Source: Cryobacterium sp. GrIS_2_6 (GTDB taxonomy: Bacteria > Actinomycetota > Actinomycetes > Actinomycetales > Microbacteriaceae). From it: a stretch of 64,000 nucleotides of DNA. Position numbers and translations under genes: made by a program. Shown one piece after another: positions 35,500 through 44,440 of this stretch. The stretch is from positions 4,154,001 to 4,218,000 of the forward strand of contig NZ_JAXCHP010000001.1 in NCBI RefSeq assembly GCF_035984545.1, given 5' to 3'. The notes under the pieces are model-generated. The model made no database searches. It saw nothing but the letters and a program-made list of their open reading frames with translations, and had not been told where the DNA came from. Each line of letters starts with the position of its first letter. The first letter of the stretch is position 1.

Positions 35500-35765
35500 C
35501 GCGCCAGCGGGAACAACCGGACAACGGCATCTGTGAAGTCCGCGGCGAGCCGCGGCACTTCCTCTCTTCGAAGCTGATGTGCTGGGTCGCGCTCGACCGC
35601 GCGATCAGCATGGCTGAGCAGTTGCACGCCGCCCACGCCGTTGACGAGTGGTCGTCGACGGCCGCCAAAATCCGCGCCGCCATCCTCACGCGGGGGTGGA
35701 ATGAGGAGGCTGGTGCGTTCACGCAGTGTAGGGTGCCTGACCGTGCCGGTGGCGCGACCGCTTAG
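35500..35765 (+). pseudogene. Fragment of a GH15 glucoamylase/trehalase-like gene
   Basis: The frame gives [20 protein letters not shown], then [20 protein letters not shown] and [16 protein letters not shown]. This is the conserved catalytic-domain block of glycoside hydrolase family 15, which starts WEVRG...[16 protein letters not shown] in intact members. Only about 80 of some 600 residues remain. The frame ends against the convergent SDR gene, so it is a relic. Confidence 0.65.
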
Positions 35766-36589
35766 ATGCTGCGGTGGTCGCGTACGGCGAGTTCGAGGGC
35801 CTCGAGGTTGGGTTCGAGGGCCGCATCCACCGCCAGGGGGTCAGTGATGTTCAGTTGCTGCATCGCACGGCGGCTTTCCGGTGCGGTGTTGATCTCATGC
35901 GCGCCGGCCTCCAGCGCGGCAATGAGCTCGGTGATGACGTCAGCCAGGCTGCTTCGTCCCCACCCGAGATCGGAACCGGCGTTCTGTGAGGTCATCATGG
36001 CCGTGTCGGTCGCTCCGGGATAGACGGTCGCAACATGCACTCCCGTTCCGATCAACTCGCGGCGAAGCGATTCTCCGAACTGCGAAATGCCCGATTTCGT
36101 TGCCGCATAGACCGCATAGAAGGGCATGCCGACGAGCGCAATCCCGCTGGAAACGTTTAGGAGGATGCTGCCGCGTTCCTTCCCGCTCTGCCGAAGCCTG
36201 GGCAGCAGGGTCTTGGTCAGCAGGATTGGGGCGGTGAGATTCAGACCGATCATCGAGTGGACATCCGCATCGGCGGTGAGGTCGAGCCTGCCCGCGCGCA
36301 CGTTGCCGGCGTTGTTGACGAGGAGATCGAGGCTGCTCCAGGACGCAACCGCGTGCGCGATCCGCTCCACGGCGCCGAGCTGGGTCAGGTCTTCGACCAG
36401 GATCTCGGTCGTTCCGCCCAGGGAAGCCACGAGCCGGGCGGTTTCGGTGAGCGTGGACAGCTGCCGGCCGACCAGTAGCAGGTGACCTCCGCGTTGACCG
36501 AATTCGAGGGCGAGCGCTCGACCGATGCCCTGTCCGGCACCCGTGACGATTCCGCGGCGATTGATGAGATCCAGGTGATTCAATTCCAT
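35762..36589 (-). CDS. Short-chain dehydrogenase/reductase
   Basis: This 275-aa protein starts at ATG 36589, where the SDR fold begins; an upstream in-frame start at 36673 would overlap the next gene. It has the NAD(P)-binding TGAGQGIG (about 14-21), NNAG (about 91-94), the catalytic Ser in LLNVSSGIA and [10 protein letters not shown] with the YxxxK pair. It oxidises or reduces a carbonyl/alcohol; the C-terminal part has no lipid- or sugar-specific sign I can read. It follows the haloacid dehalogenase gene by 34 nt on the same strand, suggesting a two-gene operon for an organic acid or halogenated compound. That pathway is inference. Confidence 0.88.
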   Translation of the reverse strand: MELNHLDLINRRGIVTGAGQGIGRALALEFGQRGGHLLLVGRQLSTLTETARLVASLGGTTEILVEDLTQLGAVERIAHAVASWSSLDLLVNNAGNVRAGRLDLTADADVHSMIGLNLTAPILLTKTLLPRLRQSGKERGSILLNVSSGIALVGMPFYAVYAATKSGISQFGESLRRELIGTGVHVATVYPGATDTAMMTSQNAGSDLGWGRSSLADVITELIAALEAGAHEINTAPESRRAMQQLNITDPLAVDAALEPNLEALELAVRDHRSI

Positions 36590-36623
36590 GAGTGAGTTTA
36601 TTTCGTTGATTCGGGCTGGATGG

Positions 36624-37328
36624 TCAGTTTTCGCGGGTTGTGCGTACGGGGTCGTGTGCGAGGCGGGTGGCAAGCTCGCCGAGGGAGGTGATGGTGTAGT
36701 CCGGCGCCGCGAAATAGTCGGGGTAGCTCTCGGTGGTGCGGTTCAGCCACGCGGTGCGGAGGCCCGCCTGGGCCGCTCCGTGGATGTCCCAGGGGTGCAC
36801 GGCGACCAGGAGCATGTCGGCCGGTTGGACCCCACAGACATCAGCGGCATAGTCGTACGCGGCCCGTACCGGCTTCCACGCGGGTGCGTCCTCAACCGTG
36901 AGCAGGTCTTCGAAGTCGTTCCGGAGGCCCGCCCCGGCCAGCAAGGCCTCCGCCACCTGAGCGGACCCGTTGGAGAAGGTAAAGAGGCGCATTTCCATGC
37001 TCTTCAGAGCCCGGATACCCTCCGCGATGTCCGGGTGCACGCTCAATGTGCCGAAGCCGTCCATGATGTGATTCACCGCATCGTCGAGGCTGCGGGACAG
37101 GGCGGAGTCACGGAGGAATCCGCGCAGGATCTCGGAGCCAATGACGGCGAATTTCGCCGAGCCACCGGCGGCGGCGAGGGCGAACCCGTCCCTGAGCAGC
37201 GTGGCGAACCAGATCCGGGCCAGGTGCGCCGGGGCGCCGACATCCACGAACCGGGCTTTCAGGGGGGACATGTCGGAGAGGGTTTCGTTGACGTCGAAAA
37301 CGATCACCGACGGGGTGATGTATGTCAT
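36624..37328 (-). CDS. HAD-superfamily (S)-2-haloacid dehalogenase type II
   Basis: This 234-aa protein starts at ATG 37328. It has the nucleophile motif FDVNETLSD (Asp about 12), the type II substrate-specific Arg region (VGAPAHLARIWFATLLRDGF), motif II FSNGS (about 120), the Lys in PAWKPVRAAY (about 152) and motif III VAVHPWDIHGA. It is predicted to hydrolyse L-2-haloacids to D-2-hydroxyacids, although many family members have other phosphatase-like substrates. It is the first gene of a pair with the SDR, which could act on the hydroxyacid. It ends the repeat-bounded island. Confidence 0.85.
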   Translation of the reverse strand: MTYITPSVIVFDVNETLSDMSPLKARFVDVGAPAHLARIWFATLLRDGFALAAAGGSAKFAVIGSEILRGFLRDSALSRSLDDAVNHIMDGFGTLSVHPDIAEGIRALKSMEMRLFTFSNGSAQVAEALLAGAGLRNDFEDLLTVEDAPAWKPVRAAYDYAADVCGVQPADMLLVAVHPWDIHGAAQAGLRTAWLNRTTESYPDYFAAPDYTITSLGELATRLAHDPVRTTREN

Positions 37329-37479
37329 GGTCGGGTCCTTTTGAGGTTGGCGCAGGTGAGGAGAATCGGGGGCGGAGCCGTCGGGCGAACCAACGGATTC
37401 GCTACATAGTCTCTCCCTTAAAAACCGTTTGTCGAGCCTCGTATCCCCTCGAGCGCTGCGGACGCAAAAAGTGATCGAC

Positions 37480-37533
37480 TTCGGTAGTGTCCTAAGGAAA
37501 CGGTGGGGGGTTCGAATCCCTCCAGGGGCACAC
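37480..37533 (+). repeat. tRNA-like 3' half, right copy of the 54-bp direct repeat
   Basis: This has the same layout as the copy at 29929-29982, exactly 7,551 bp away, with three mismatches. Its T-loop is the canonical TTCGAAT, against TCCGAAT in the other copy, so this copy is closer to a functional tRNA end. No matching 5' tRNA half is found upstream. Confidence 0.6.
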
Positions 37534-38025
37534 TCTTTCGGGCCGAAACGGGCCTAATCAGCATTTTAGGTCAGTTCAACAGACGATATCCGCCGCTTTC
37601 CCGTGTTTTCATGTGTGTACCGGATAGGGAATGGTTTGAACGCAGTCGGTAGGCCGCACGTCGGAGAATCTCCGCATTGCCGAACGATCCAGCCGCCCGC
37701 TGCGATGATCAAACCCGCGGGGCCGTGTCAAGATCTCTCTCTGGCCGCCTTGAGGCTCTCGTTGCGGTGTCGTGGAAGTCGAGCCTCCGCAGTGTTCTTC
37801 TACTATTGCGGCAGCGCGAGGTTGAGCCATCGCCCTTCGATGACGTATCCGAGTTGCTCGACACATGCGCATGCTGCCGGTGCCGGACCGAGCGCCGCCC
37901 GTGCCGAAAATCCCGATGCCGTCGGCGGCCGGGGCATTGATCGACGCGGCATTGAGGTCAACGGCGAGCCCCCTGAACTCATAAGACGGTTCGACGGACG
38001 TGAAGCAAGTTTCCGCGCGCACCAA
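37534..38025 (+). repeat. Island-border repeat, copy C
   Basis: Diverged direct copy of 29983-30492, ending inside a degenerate GNAT gene. It shares GACAGACGATATCCGCCGC-type sequence with copy A at 23.1 kb better than copy B does, so A and C may be the older pair. Confidence 0.7.
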
Positions 38026-38052
38026 TTCATCGACAACGATGCACACGGCCAT
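37803..38052 (-). pseudogene. Frameshifted GNAT acetyltransferase copy
   Basis: The minus strand reads LVRAETCFTSVEPSYEFRGL, then AASINAPAADGIGIFGTGGA, and shifts frame near 37865 to VEQLGYVIEGRWLNLALPQ. It matches the GNAT remnant at 30301-30651. The acetyl-CoA loop has decayed (EFRGLAVDL instead of RRRGLAVAV). The N-terminal half is lost. Confidence 0.6.
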
Positions 38053-38091
38053 GCGTTCCTGACCGGTGTGATCACTCGCTCATCGCTCCCA

Positions 38092-38958
38092 TCACAGCCG
38101 CGTGGCCGGACCTGAGTCGAGGCGGATGTCACCCTTCGTCGTCTCGACGTAGTGCACGTTCACAGAGAGTTTGTCGAGTTCGGCCCGGTGCTCGGCGGAG
38201 AGCGTCGACTCAACGAAGATGTCGTCGAAGGCGCTGAGGTCGACCACGTGGTAAAGCCCTCTGGCTTCGAATTTTGTTGAATCCATGAGGAGGACCTTGC
38301 GGTCGCCCATGCCGATAACGGCCTTCTTGGTCAGGGCGGCTTCTGCGTCGGGGTGGAACAGTGCGTCATTTTTCAGCGATGTGGTGGAGACGAAGACGAC
38401 GTCGGCCGAGACCCGTTTGGTCTGTTCCACGACCACGCCGCCGAGGAAGGAGTCGGTTTCCGGGTAATACTGGCCGCCGAGGCCGACAAGGGTGATTTCG
38501 GGATGGAGCCTGGTGATGCTGTGCATAAGCCCCAGCGAGTGTGTGATGACGGCCGATGGGCGGTGGGCGTCGATCTGGTCGAACATCGCCGCGACGGTGG
38601 TGGAATCGTCGAAACCGACGATATCGCCGTCGTGGATGAGGACTGATGCCTCTCGGGCTAGAGCTCGTTTCTCCGCAACCTTTGTGCGGCGGCGTACGTG
38701 AACGTCCAGCTCTGAGAAGGCTTGGGGGAGGGTTCGGGCGCCGCCCCGCACGCGTTCGATGAGCCCTTCCCTGGACAGGACTTCAAGGTCTCGATGAATT
38801 GTCATCGAGCTCACTCCGAAAGCCCCGGCAAGGTCCTCGATCTTGGCCATATCGTGCGAATCGATGTAACGAATGAGTTCGCCGCGCCGTGCGGGCGCAG
38901 TCAGCCCGTCTCGAGATGCCGCGGTGGCATCGATGCCGGCGACCTTTTCAGTGTCCAT
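38092..38958 (-). CDS. DeoR-family regulator of the polyol operon
   Basis: This 288-aa protein starts at ATG 38958. The N-terminal winged HTH (RRGELIRYIDSHDMAKIEDL, then VSSMTIHRDLEVLSREGLIE) is typical of DeoR/GlpR. The effector domain (DGDIVGFDDSTTVAAMFDQI, VGLGGQYYPETDSFLGG, ALTKKAVIGMGDRKVLLMD) is typical of sugar-phosphate sensing. It diverges from the transporter-dehydrogenase-kinase operon across 125 bp with paired repeats. It most likely represses that operon until a phosphorylated intermediate appears. Confidence 0.9.
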   Translation of the reverse strand: MDTEKVAGIDATAASRDGLTAPARRGELIRYIDSHDMAKIEDLAGAFGVSSMTIHRDLEVLSREGLIERVRGGARTLPQAFSELDVHVRRRTKVAEKRALAREASVLIHDGDIVGFDDSTTVAAMFDQIDAHRPSAVITHSLGLMHSITRLHPEITLVGLGGQYYPETDSFLGGVVVEQTKRVSADVVFVSTTSLKNDALFHPDAEAALTKKAVIGMGDRKVLLMDSTKFEARGLYHVVDLSAFDDIFVESTLSAEHRAELDKLSVNVHYVETTKGDIRLDSGPATRL

Positions 38959-39008
38959 GTTGTCAATAATAGGTCAAATGTCAGATTGACGATGTCTTTT
39001 CACACGAA

Positions 39009-39037
39009 TGTGTTAGATCTGTGGCTTTGTGTGTTAG
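39009..39037. promoter_or_regulatory. Candidate DeoR operator: paired TGTGTTAG repeats
   Basis: TGTGTTAG occurs at 39009-39016 and again at 39030-39037, 21 bp apart (two helix turns), in the gap between the regulator and the transporter. Nearby TTCACAC (about 39000) and GTTCACAAAC (about 39048) could be inverted half-sites. Confidence 0.45.
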
Positions 39038-39083
39038 TTTTGGGGCGTTCACAAACTGATTGACCTTCGTAAGGACGCGAATA

Positions 39084-40460
39084 ATGGCATCTCAGGCAGT
39101 GCATCCACAGGCCATTAGGCCTCAGCAGCCCTCTCCGGAGGGGCTTATCGACCGGCTCGGACTACCCCGCCCCCTCATCTGGGGATTTGTTGGATTAGCA
39201 CTCTTCATGATCGGCGATGGTGTTGAAACTAACATCTTGTCGCCGTTCCTCAACCAGGATCACGGGTTCTCGATTCCCATGGTCGGCAGCCTCGTCACCG
39301 TGTACGGGGTCGCTGTCGCCATCGCGGCCTTCTTTTCCGCCGCTCTCTCCGACCTCTGGGGTCCGCGCCGGGTCATGATGATCGGCGCCGGCGTTTGGTT
39401 GTTCTTCGGACTCGCTTTCCTGGTCCTGGCACTGACGTCCAGCAACGTGGTACTCATATTTATCACGTACGGCATGCGGGGCTTCGGTTATCCGTTCTTC
39501 GCCTACGGGTTCCTGGTTTGGATTACCGCAACGTCGCCCGCCAAACACATGGCCAGCTCCATTGGCTGGTTCTACGTCGCTTTCACTTCTGGACTACCCA
39601 CACTGGGTGCCCTCGTCGCGACGACGACCCTCGACATCTTCCACCTCTCGATGTACCAGACCCTGTGGGTCTCGCTGGTGCTGGTCATGCTGGGTGCCAT
39701 CGTCTCGCTGGTCGGGGTGAAGGAGAAGATCGGTCGGGCGCCCTTGGTCGACAACCCAGACCAGGTGTTCACGGTACTGACCTATGGACTCAAACTGCTC
39801 GCGACCAAGCCCAAGGTGCTGCTGGTCATGCTCACCCGCATGATCAACTCGATCCCGACCTACGGAATGGCGATCTTCTTCCCCGCACTTTTCGTCGACC
39901 GGTTCCACTGGTCCATCGGGCAGTTCCTGATCCTGACGACCGTCATCTACGCCGTCAACATCCCGTTCAACCTGTTCTTCGGCGCGCTGGGTGATCGGGT
40001 CGGCTGGAGCCGCACGGTGGTTTGGTACGGAGCCGTTCTGTGTGCTGTTTCCATGCTGGGCCTCTACTTCGTGCCCGACTACGCAATCAGCCAGGGCTGG
40101 CCGTTCGCCTACGGCCTGACCCTCCTCGTCGGAGCTGTTTTCGGCATCGGCCTGGCCGGTTTCGTGCCGCTCTCGGCCATCGCCGTTTCCCTTGCTCCCA
40201 AGCAGCCCGGCGCCGCGATGAGCTCATACAACCTGGGCATCGGCGCGGCCGTGTTCGCGGGACCGCTGCTCGTCGCCTTGCTCTACAGCAGCCTCGGCGC
40301 GATGGGCCTCGTCATCCTGTTCTCGCTGCTCTACCTCGTCGCCGCCATCATGGCCGCCGTTCTCCGCGGGACTCAGCCCGGCTTCCATGGCGTTGCCGCC
40401 CGCGACACGAGCGACGACGACTGTCGAAGTGAGGCGGAACCCATCTTGATCGCCGGCTGA
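39084..40460 (+). CDS. MFS polyol transporter (RbtT/DalT/CsbX type)
   Basis: This 458-aa protein starts at ATG 39084, behind AAGGA. It has twelve predicted membrane segments. The segments GLALFMIGDGVETNILSPFL in TM1 and YGMRGFGYPFFAYGFLVWI in mid-protein are hallmarks of the ribitol/arabitol/CsbX transporters of the major facilitator superfamily. It would take up a C5 or C6 polyol by proton symport. It is the first gene of a three-gene operon with a polyol dehydrogenase and xylulokinase. Which polyol it carries is not visible; D-arabitol, xylitol or mannitol are the likely ones. Confidence 0.88.
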   Translation: MASQAVHPQAIRPQQPSPEGLIDRLGLPRPLIWGFVGLALFMIGDGVETNILSPFLNQDHGFSIPMVGSLVTVYGVAVAIAAFFSAALSDLWGPRRVMMIGAGVWLFFGLAFLVLALTSSNVVLIFITYGMRGFGYPFFAYGFLVWITATSPAKHMASSIGWFYVAFTSGLPTLGALVATTTLDIFHLSMYQTLWVSLVLVMLGAIVSLVGVKEKIGRAPLVDNPDQVFTVLTYGLKLLATKPKVLLVMLTRMINSIPTYGMAIFFPALFVDRFHWSIGQFLILTTVIYAVNIPFNLFFGALGDRVGWSRTVVWYGAVLCAVSMLGLYFVPDYAISQGWPFAYGLTLLVGAVFGIGLAGFVPLSAIAVSLAPKQPGAAMSSYNLGIGAAVFAGPLLVALLYSSLGAMGLVILFSLLYLVAAIMAAVLRGTQPGFHGVAARDTSDDDCRSEAEPILIAG

Positions 40461-40520
40461 CACGCGACCCGCAATCTCATACGCCTCTTCAATTTTCCGC
40501 GAACCACGTAAGGAAAGAAA

Positions 40521-42044
40521 ATGACCAAGCTACGTAATGCAAACCTGGACACACTGAGCAGCACCGTCACGGTGCCGAGCTACGATCGCACCGGACTCAC
40601 CGCCGGAATCATGCACTTCGGCGTCGGCGGCTTCCACCGCGCCCATCAGGCGCTCGTGATCGACGACCTGTTGAGCCAGGGCCTCGCCAGGGACTGGGCG
40701 ATCTGCGGGATCGGCGTCCTCCCGTCCGACGCCCACATGCGCGACGTGATGAAAGCCCAGGACGGCCTCTACACGCTCGTCGAGAAGCACTCGGACGGAC
40801 ACCTCGAGGGCCGCGTCATCGGCTCGATCATCGACTACATGTTCGCGCCCGACGACGTCGAAGCCGTCATTGAACGGATGGCCAGCCCGACGGTACGCAT
40901 CGTCTCACTCACCGTGACAGAGGGCGGCTACAACATCCACCCGGTCACCGGGGCCTTCGACCTCACCAACCCGCAGATCCAGGCCGACCTCATCCCTGAC
41001 AGCGCCCCGTGCACGTTCTTCGGCATCACGATCGAAGCACTCCGCCGCCGCCGGGACCGCGGCATCACGCCCTTCACCATCATGTCCTGCGACAACTTGC
41101 AGAACAACGGCGAGGTCGCCCACCGCACCTTCATCGCATTCGCCACGGCCAAGGACGCCGAACTGGCCGCCTGGATCGAAGCATCCGTCAGCTTCCCCAA
41201 TTGCATGGTCGACCGGATCACCCCGGTGACGACCGACGCCGACCGTGCACTCGTCGCCAGCACCTTCGGGGCCGAGGACCAGTGGCCGGTCGTCTGCGAA
41301 CCGTTCTTCCAGTGGGTACTGCAGGATTCCTTCACAGACGGACGCCCGCCCTATGAGGAAAGCCGCACCCAGCTCGTCAGCGACGTCGAGCCCTACGAGC
41401 TGATGAAACTGCGCCTACTGAATGCGAGCCACCAGGGCCTGTGCTACTTCGCGCATCTGATGGGCTACCGGCTCGTGCACGAGGCTGCCGGCGACCCGTT
41501 GATCGCCGAGTTCCTGCGGGCCTACATGGATCGCGAAGGAACACCGACCTTGAAGCCGGTTCCCGGGATCAACCTCGAGGACTACAAGACCGAACTCATC
41601 GAACGCTTCTCCAACCCGGGCGTGAAAGACACCATCGCCCGTCTTTGCAACGAGTCGTCCGACCGGATCCCGAAGTGGCTTCTCCCGGTCGTCACTGACG
41701 AACTCGCCGTCGGCGGCCACGTCGAACTGTCGGCCGCCATCGTGGCCAGCTGGGCGCGCTACGCCGAGGGCATCGACGAAGAGGGCGAGCCGATCGATGT
41801 CTGCGACCGGATCAAGGAACGGGTGATGGCCAGTGCCGCCGGGTATCCGACCGACCCGCACTCCTTCCTCCGGGACCGCGACCTCTTCGGAGACCTCATC
41901 GAAAACGTCATCTTCGTGACGGAGTACGACCGTGCCTTGGAGCTCCTGCACCGACTCGGTGCCCGCCACACCCTCGCCATCCTGCTCGGCCACGAGACCG
42001 ATCCGGCCGCGGCACCCGTCGCAGAAACCCTCGGTGCCCGATGA
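40521..42044 (+). CDS. Mannitol/D-arabitol dehydrogenase family protein
   Basis: This 507-aa protein belongs to the polyol-specific long-chain dehydrogenases. It has the N-terminal NAD-binding region ([20 protein letters not shown]), TVTEGGYN, the [10 protein letters not shown] segment and the catalytic [10 protein letters not shown] block (K-x4-N-x2-H). It oxidises mannitol to fructose or D-arabitol to D-xylulose. The xylulokinase gene that overlaps its end by 4 nt favours arabitol or xylulose production. AAGGAAAG precedes ATG 40521. Confidence 0.9.
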   Translation: MTKLRNANLDTLSSTVTVPSYDRTGLTAGIMHFGVGGFHRAHQALVIDDLLSQGLARDWAICGIGVLPSDAHMRDVMKAQDGLYTLVEKHSDGHLEGRVIGSIIDYMFAPDDVEAVIERMASPTVRIVSLTVTEGGYNIHPVTGAFDLTNPQIQADLIPDSAPCTFFGITIEALRRRRDRGITPFTIMSCDNLQNNGEVAHRTFIAFATAKDAELAAWIEASVSFPNCMVDRITPVTTDADRALVASTFGAEDQWPVVCEPFFQWVLQDSFTDGRPPYEESRTQLVSDVEPYELMKLRLLNASHQGLCYFAHLMGYRLVHEAAGDPLIAEFLRAYMDREGTPTLKPVPGINLEDYKTELIERFSNPGVKDTIARLCNESSDRIPKWLLPVVTDELAVGGHVELSAAIVASWARYAEGIDEEGEPIDVCDRIKERVMASAAGYPTDPHSFLRDRDLFGDLIENVIFVTEYDRALELLHRLGARHTLAILLGHETDPAAAPVAETLGAR

Positions 42045-43477
42045 CGCTGGTCGCCGGGGTAGACTCCTCCACCCAAGCCTGCAAAATCGTCATCCGGGAC
42101 GCCGAAACCGGAGCCCTCGTCCGCACCGGGCGTGCGTCTCACCCCAACGGAACCGAGGTCAACCCCGACCACTGGTGGCACGCCCTCCAGGTCGCGATCA
42201 CGGATGCAGGCGGCCTGGCCGATGTCGCGGCGATCGCTGTCGGCGGCCAGCAACACGGAATGGTCACCCTCGACTCCGACGGCACCGTCGTTCGAGACGC
42301 GCTCCTCTGGAACGACACCCGATCTGCCCCAGCGGCTCTCGACCTGATCCGCGAACTCGGCGCCGGCGACCTTGTCGCGGGTGCCGCAGCCTGGGCGGAA
42401 GCCATCGGTTCGGTGCCCGTCGCGTCGCTGACTGTCACCAAGCTCCGCTGGCTTCGCGACGCGGAACCAGTGAACGCTGCGAGGGTGGCTGCGGTGGCCC
42501 TTCCCCACGATTGGCTCACCTGGCGCCTTGCCGGACACGGCCCTGGAACGGGAGCGGCTGGACTCGCACGTTTGACCACCGACCGTTCGGACGCTTCCGG
42601 CACCGGATACTGGTCGCCAATCAGCAACGACTATCGGCTCGACCTCCTTGAACAAGGCCTCGGGCACGGCGCGATCCTCCCGCGCGTCATTCCGGCGGGA
42701 GCCCAGGCCGGAAAGACTCCGGAAGGCATTGTGCTCGGCGCTGGAGCGGGTGACAACGCGGCCGCGGCCCTGGGCCTCGGCATGGTCGAAGGTGACGTCG
42801 CGATCTCGATCGGAACCTCGGGGGTCGTGTCGGCAATTTCCGCGACACCAACCGCAGACACCAGCGGCATGGTGACCGGCTTTGCGGATGCGACCGGCGC
42901 ATTCCTCCCGCTGGCCTGCACGTTGAACGCCGCCCAGGTCCTCGACGCGGCCGCCCGTATGCTCGGAGTCGACCACGCGGGACTCAGCGCGCTCGCACTG
43001 GCCGCACCCGCTGGAGCCGACGGGCTCGTTCTGGTCCCGTACCTCGAAGGCGAGCGCACACCCAACCGACCGAACGCGACCGGCGCCCTGCATGGACTGC
43101 GCGCCGTCAACACAACACCGGCACACTTCGCCAGGGCCGCCGTCGAAGGAATGCTCTGCGCCATGGCCGACGGACTAGACGCACTGCGCGAACAAGGCGT
43201 ACCCATCCGCCGTGTCTTTTTGATCGGGGGCGGCGCCCAATCCGAAGCCGTGCGCCGCATCGCGCCGGCCGTTCTCGGCATTACCGTGACCGTGCCCACC
43301 CAGGGTGAATACGTTGCCGACGGCGCGGCACGACAAGCCGCCTGGGCGCTGCTCGGCACTCTGCGACCGCCAGCTTGGGAACTGTCGGAGGGTGAAACCT
43401 ATCGATCCGCGTCAACGCCCCAAGTACGGGCACAGTACGCGGCCGTTCGCGAGCTCACGGCGGTGCGACCCGCGTAA
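42041..43477 (+). CDS. xylB: Xylulokinase (FGGY family)
   Basis: This 478-aa protein phosphorylates D-xylulose to xylulose 5-phosphate. The FGGY features are clear: [15 protein letters not shown] (ATP phosphate loop, about 4-18), [29 protein letters not shown], then [21 protein letters not shown] and the late [13 protein letters not shown] nucleotide site. Asp of GAGDNAAA is the expected base. The ATG overlaps the dehydrogenase stop, so the pair is coupled. The product enters the pentose-phosphate pathway. Confidence 0.93.
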   Translation: MTLVAGVDSSTQACKIVIRDAETGALVRTGRASHPNGTEVNPDHWWHALQVAITDAGGLADVAAIAVGGQQHGMVTLDSDGTVVRDALLWNDTRSAPAALDLIRELGAGDLVAGAAAWAEAIGSVPVASLTVTKLRWLRDAEPVNAARVAAVALPHDWLTWRLAGHGPGTGAAGLARLTTDRSDASGTGYWSPISNDYRLDLLEQGLGHGAILPRVIPAGAQAGKTPEGIVLGAGAGDNAAAALGLGMVEGDVAISIGTSGVVSAISATPTADTSGMVTGFADATGAFLPLACTLNAAQVLDAAARMLGVDHAGLSALALAAPAGADGLVLVPYLEGERTPNRPNATGALHGLRAVNTTPAHFARAAVEGMLCAMADGLDALREQGVPIRRVFLIGGGAQSEAVRRIAPAVLGITVTVPTQGEYVADGAARQAAWALLGTLRPPAWELSEGETYRSASTPQVRAQYAAVRELTAVRPA

Positions 43478-43498
43478 TTTTCGGCGGTACCAGAAATG

Positions 43499-43544
43499 TT
43501 CGGCCCGGGCTCGACGTCTCGTCAGAGACCGATCCCGGGCCGAA
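43499..43544 (+). terminator. Strong hairpin after the polyol operon
   Basis: TTCGGCCCGGG and CCCGGGCCGAA form a perfect 11-bp stem, with a second small stem (GTCTC/GAGAC) in the loop, 22 nt after the xylulokinase stop. There is no T-run, as is usual for actinobacterial terminators. Confidence 0.7.
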
Positions 43545-43564
43545 TGATTTGACGATGCCTGCCC

Positions 43565-43774
43565 ATGGTGTCTACATCCATTGGTACAACAAGTTCGACG
43601 ATGAGCACCCACTACGGCCTCGCGGCCGGCAAAGCCGCCGAGAGGTCCGCGACCCTAGCTCGAGCCCGGGCTCGAAACCCTGAACGCTTCAGCACCAGCC
43701 TTGACCCCAAGTTCCTCGCCAGCCCCGACGCAGCAGCGCGGGTGGACACTCCTCGGCGGGTGAAGGCACGGTAG
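43565..43774 (+). pseudogene. Possible transposase 3' remnant
   Basis: One frame gives GVYIHWYNKF, a WYN-type end of an integrase core. An adjacent frame gives STHYGLAAGKAAERSATLAR followed by ARNPERFSTSLDPKFLASP, which resembles the C-terminal tail xPERF...PxxP of IS3-like transposases. The two lie in different frames over about 200 bp. No inverted repeats were found. The assignment is weak. Confidence 0.35.
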
Positions 43775-44440
43775 GTGGTCATCACGGTTTGCCCTGCTCG
43801 CGCAGATACGCACCGCCCCCGTTCCGAGTCATCGCGTCCTCATACGCGGCCAAATGATCAAGCTTCTGCACGGGCGTGAACGACCGCGTGGCTGTCGGAC
43901 CACCCGCACGCGGGCTGGGACTGCTGTTCTTTACTCATCGCACTATCGTCGCGCACGACGATCGAAGACGGGCTGGACATGATCGAAACTTCCTGATTCT
44001 CGGCTTACGTCACACAGCGGACTTGCTCTGAGCTACTGGTCTCAACTCACCCTGACACGTAGGGGTCGCGTGGAACGATTCGAGCGCACAACCGCCGATA
44101 TCGATGTTGTCGAATAAAACGGACAGACATGCACTAAAATTAAGATCATCACCAGAATCCCACCTGTAGGAGAGCCTCATGACCGTCGAACCGGTCACCC
44201 TGACCACCACCACGCCTAGAGCTCCACAACTCCGCGGAACAGGCACAGCCTGCACCCGATCGCCGGTCACGGGCGTGAATCGGCCGCTCGCATAGCGTCG
44301 CCCAGAAGACACCAGGTCATTGCATGCCGAACCTGGTCGGAGGACCTCACTGCTTAAGCACATGCGGTCTCGACATTGCGCAGCGCAGGGTCGAACCAAT
44401 CGGATTAATTGATGAGCGGCCACGCTCGAGGAGTGTCACG
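43775..44440. other. Long intergenic region before the denitrification genes
   Basis: No full gene is seen over 0.67 kb. It holds a possible 38-codon ORF (44179-44295) and an AT-rich promoter-like stretch near 44110-44150 (TGCACTAAAATTAAG). Dyads near 43900 (CCCGCACGCGGG) and 43950 (TCGTCGCGCACGACGA) may be regulator sites or decayed sequence. Control of the downstream nitrite/NO genes probably sits here. Confidence 0.4.
44179..44295 (+). CDS. Possible 38-aa leader or small protein
   Basis: ATG 44179 is preceded by TAGGAGAG at 44167-44174, a near-ideal ribosome site. The frame reads MTVEPVTLTTTTPRAPQLRG, then a Thr/Arg-rich tail, and ends TAG 44295. Its Thr-rich composition matches no family known to me. 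It lies about 145 bp before the NnrS-like gene on the same strand, so it could be a leader peptide or the start of a decayed gene. Confidence 0.3.
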   Translation: MTVEPVTLTTTTPRAPQLRGTGTACTRSPVTGVNRPLA

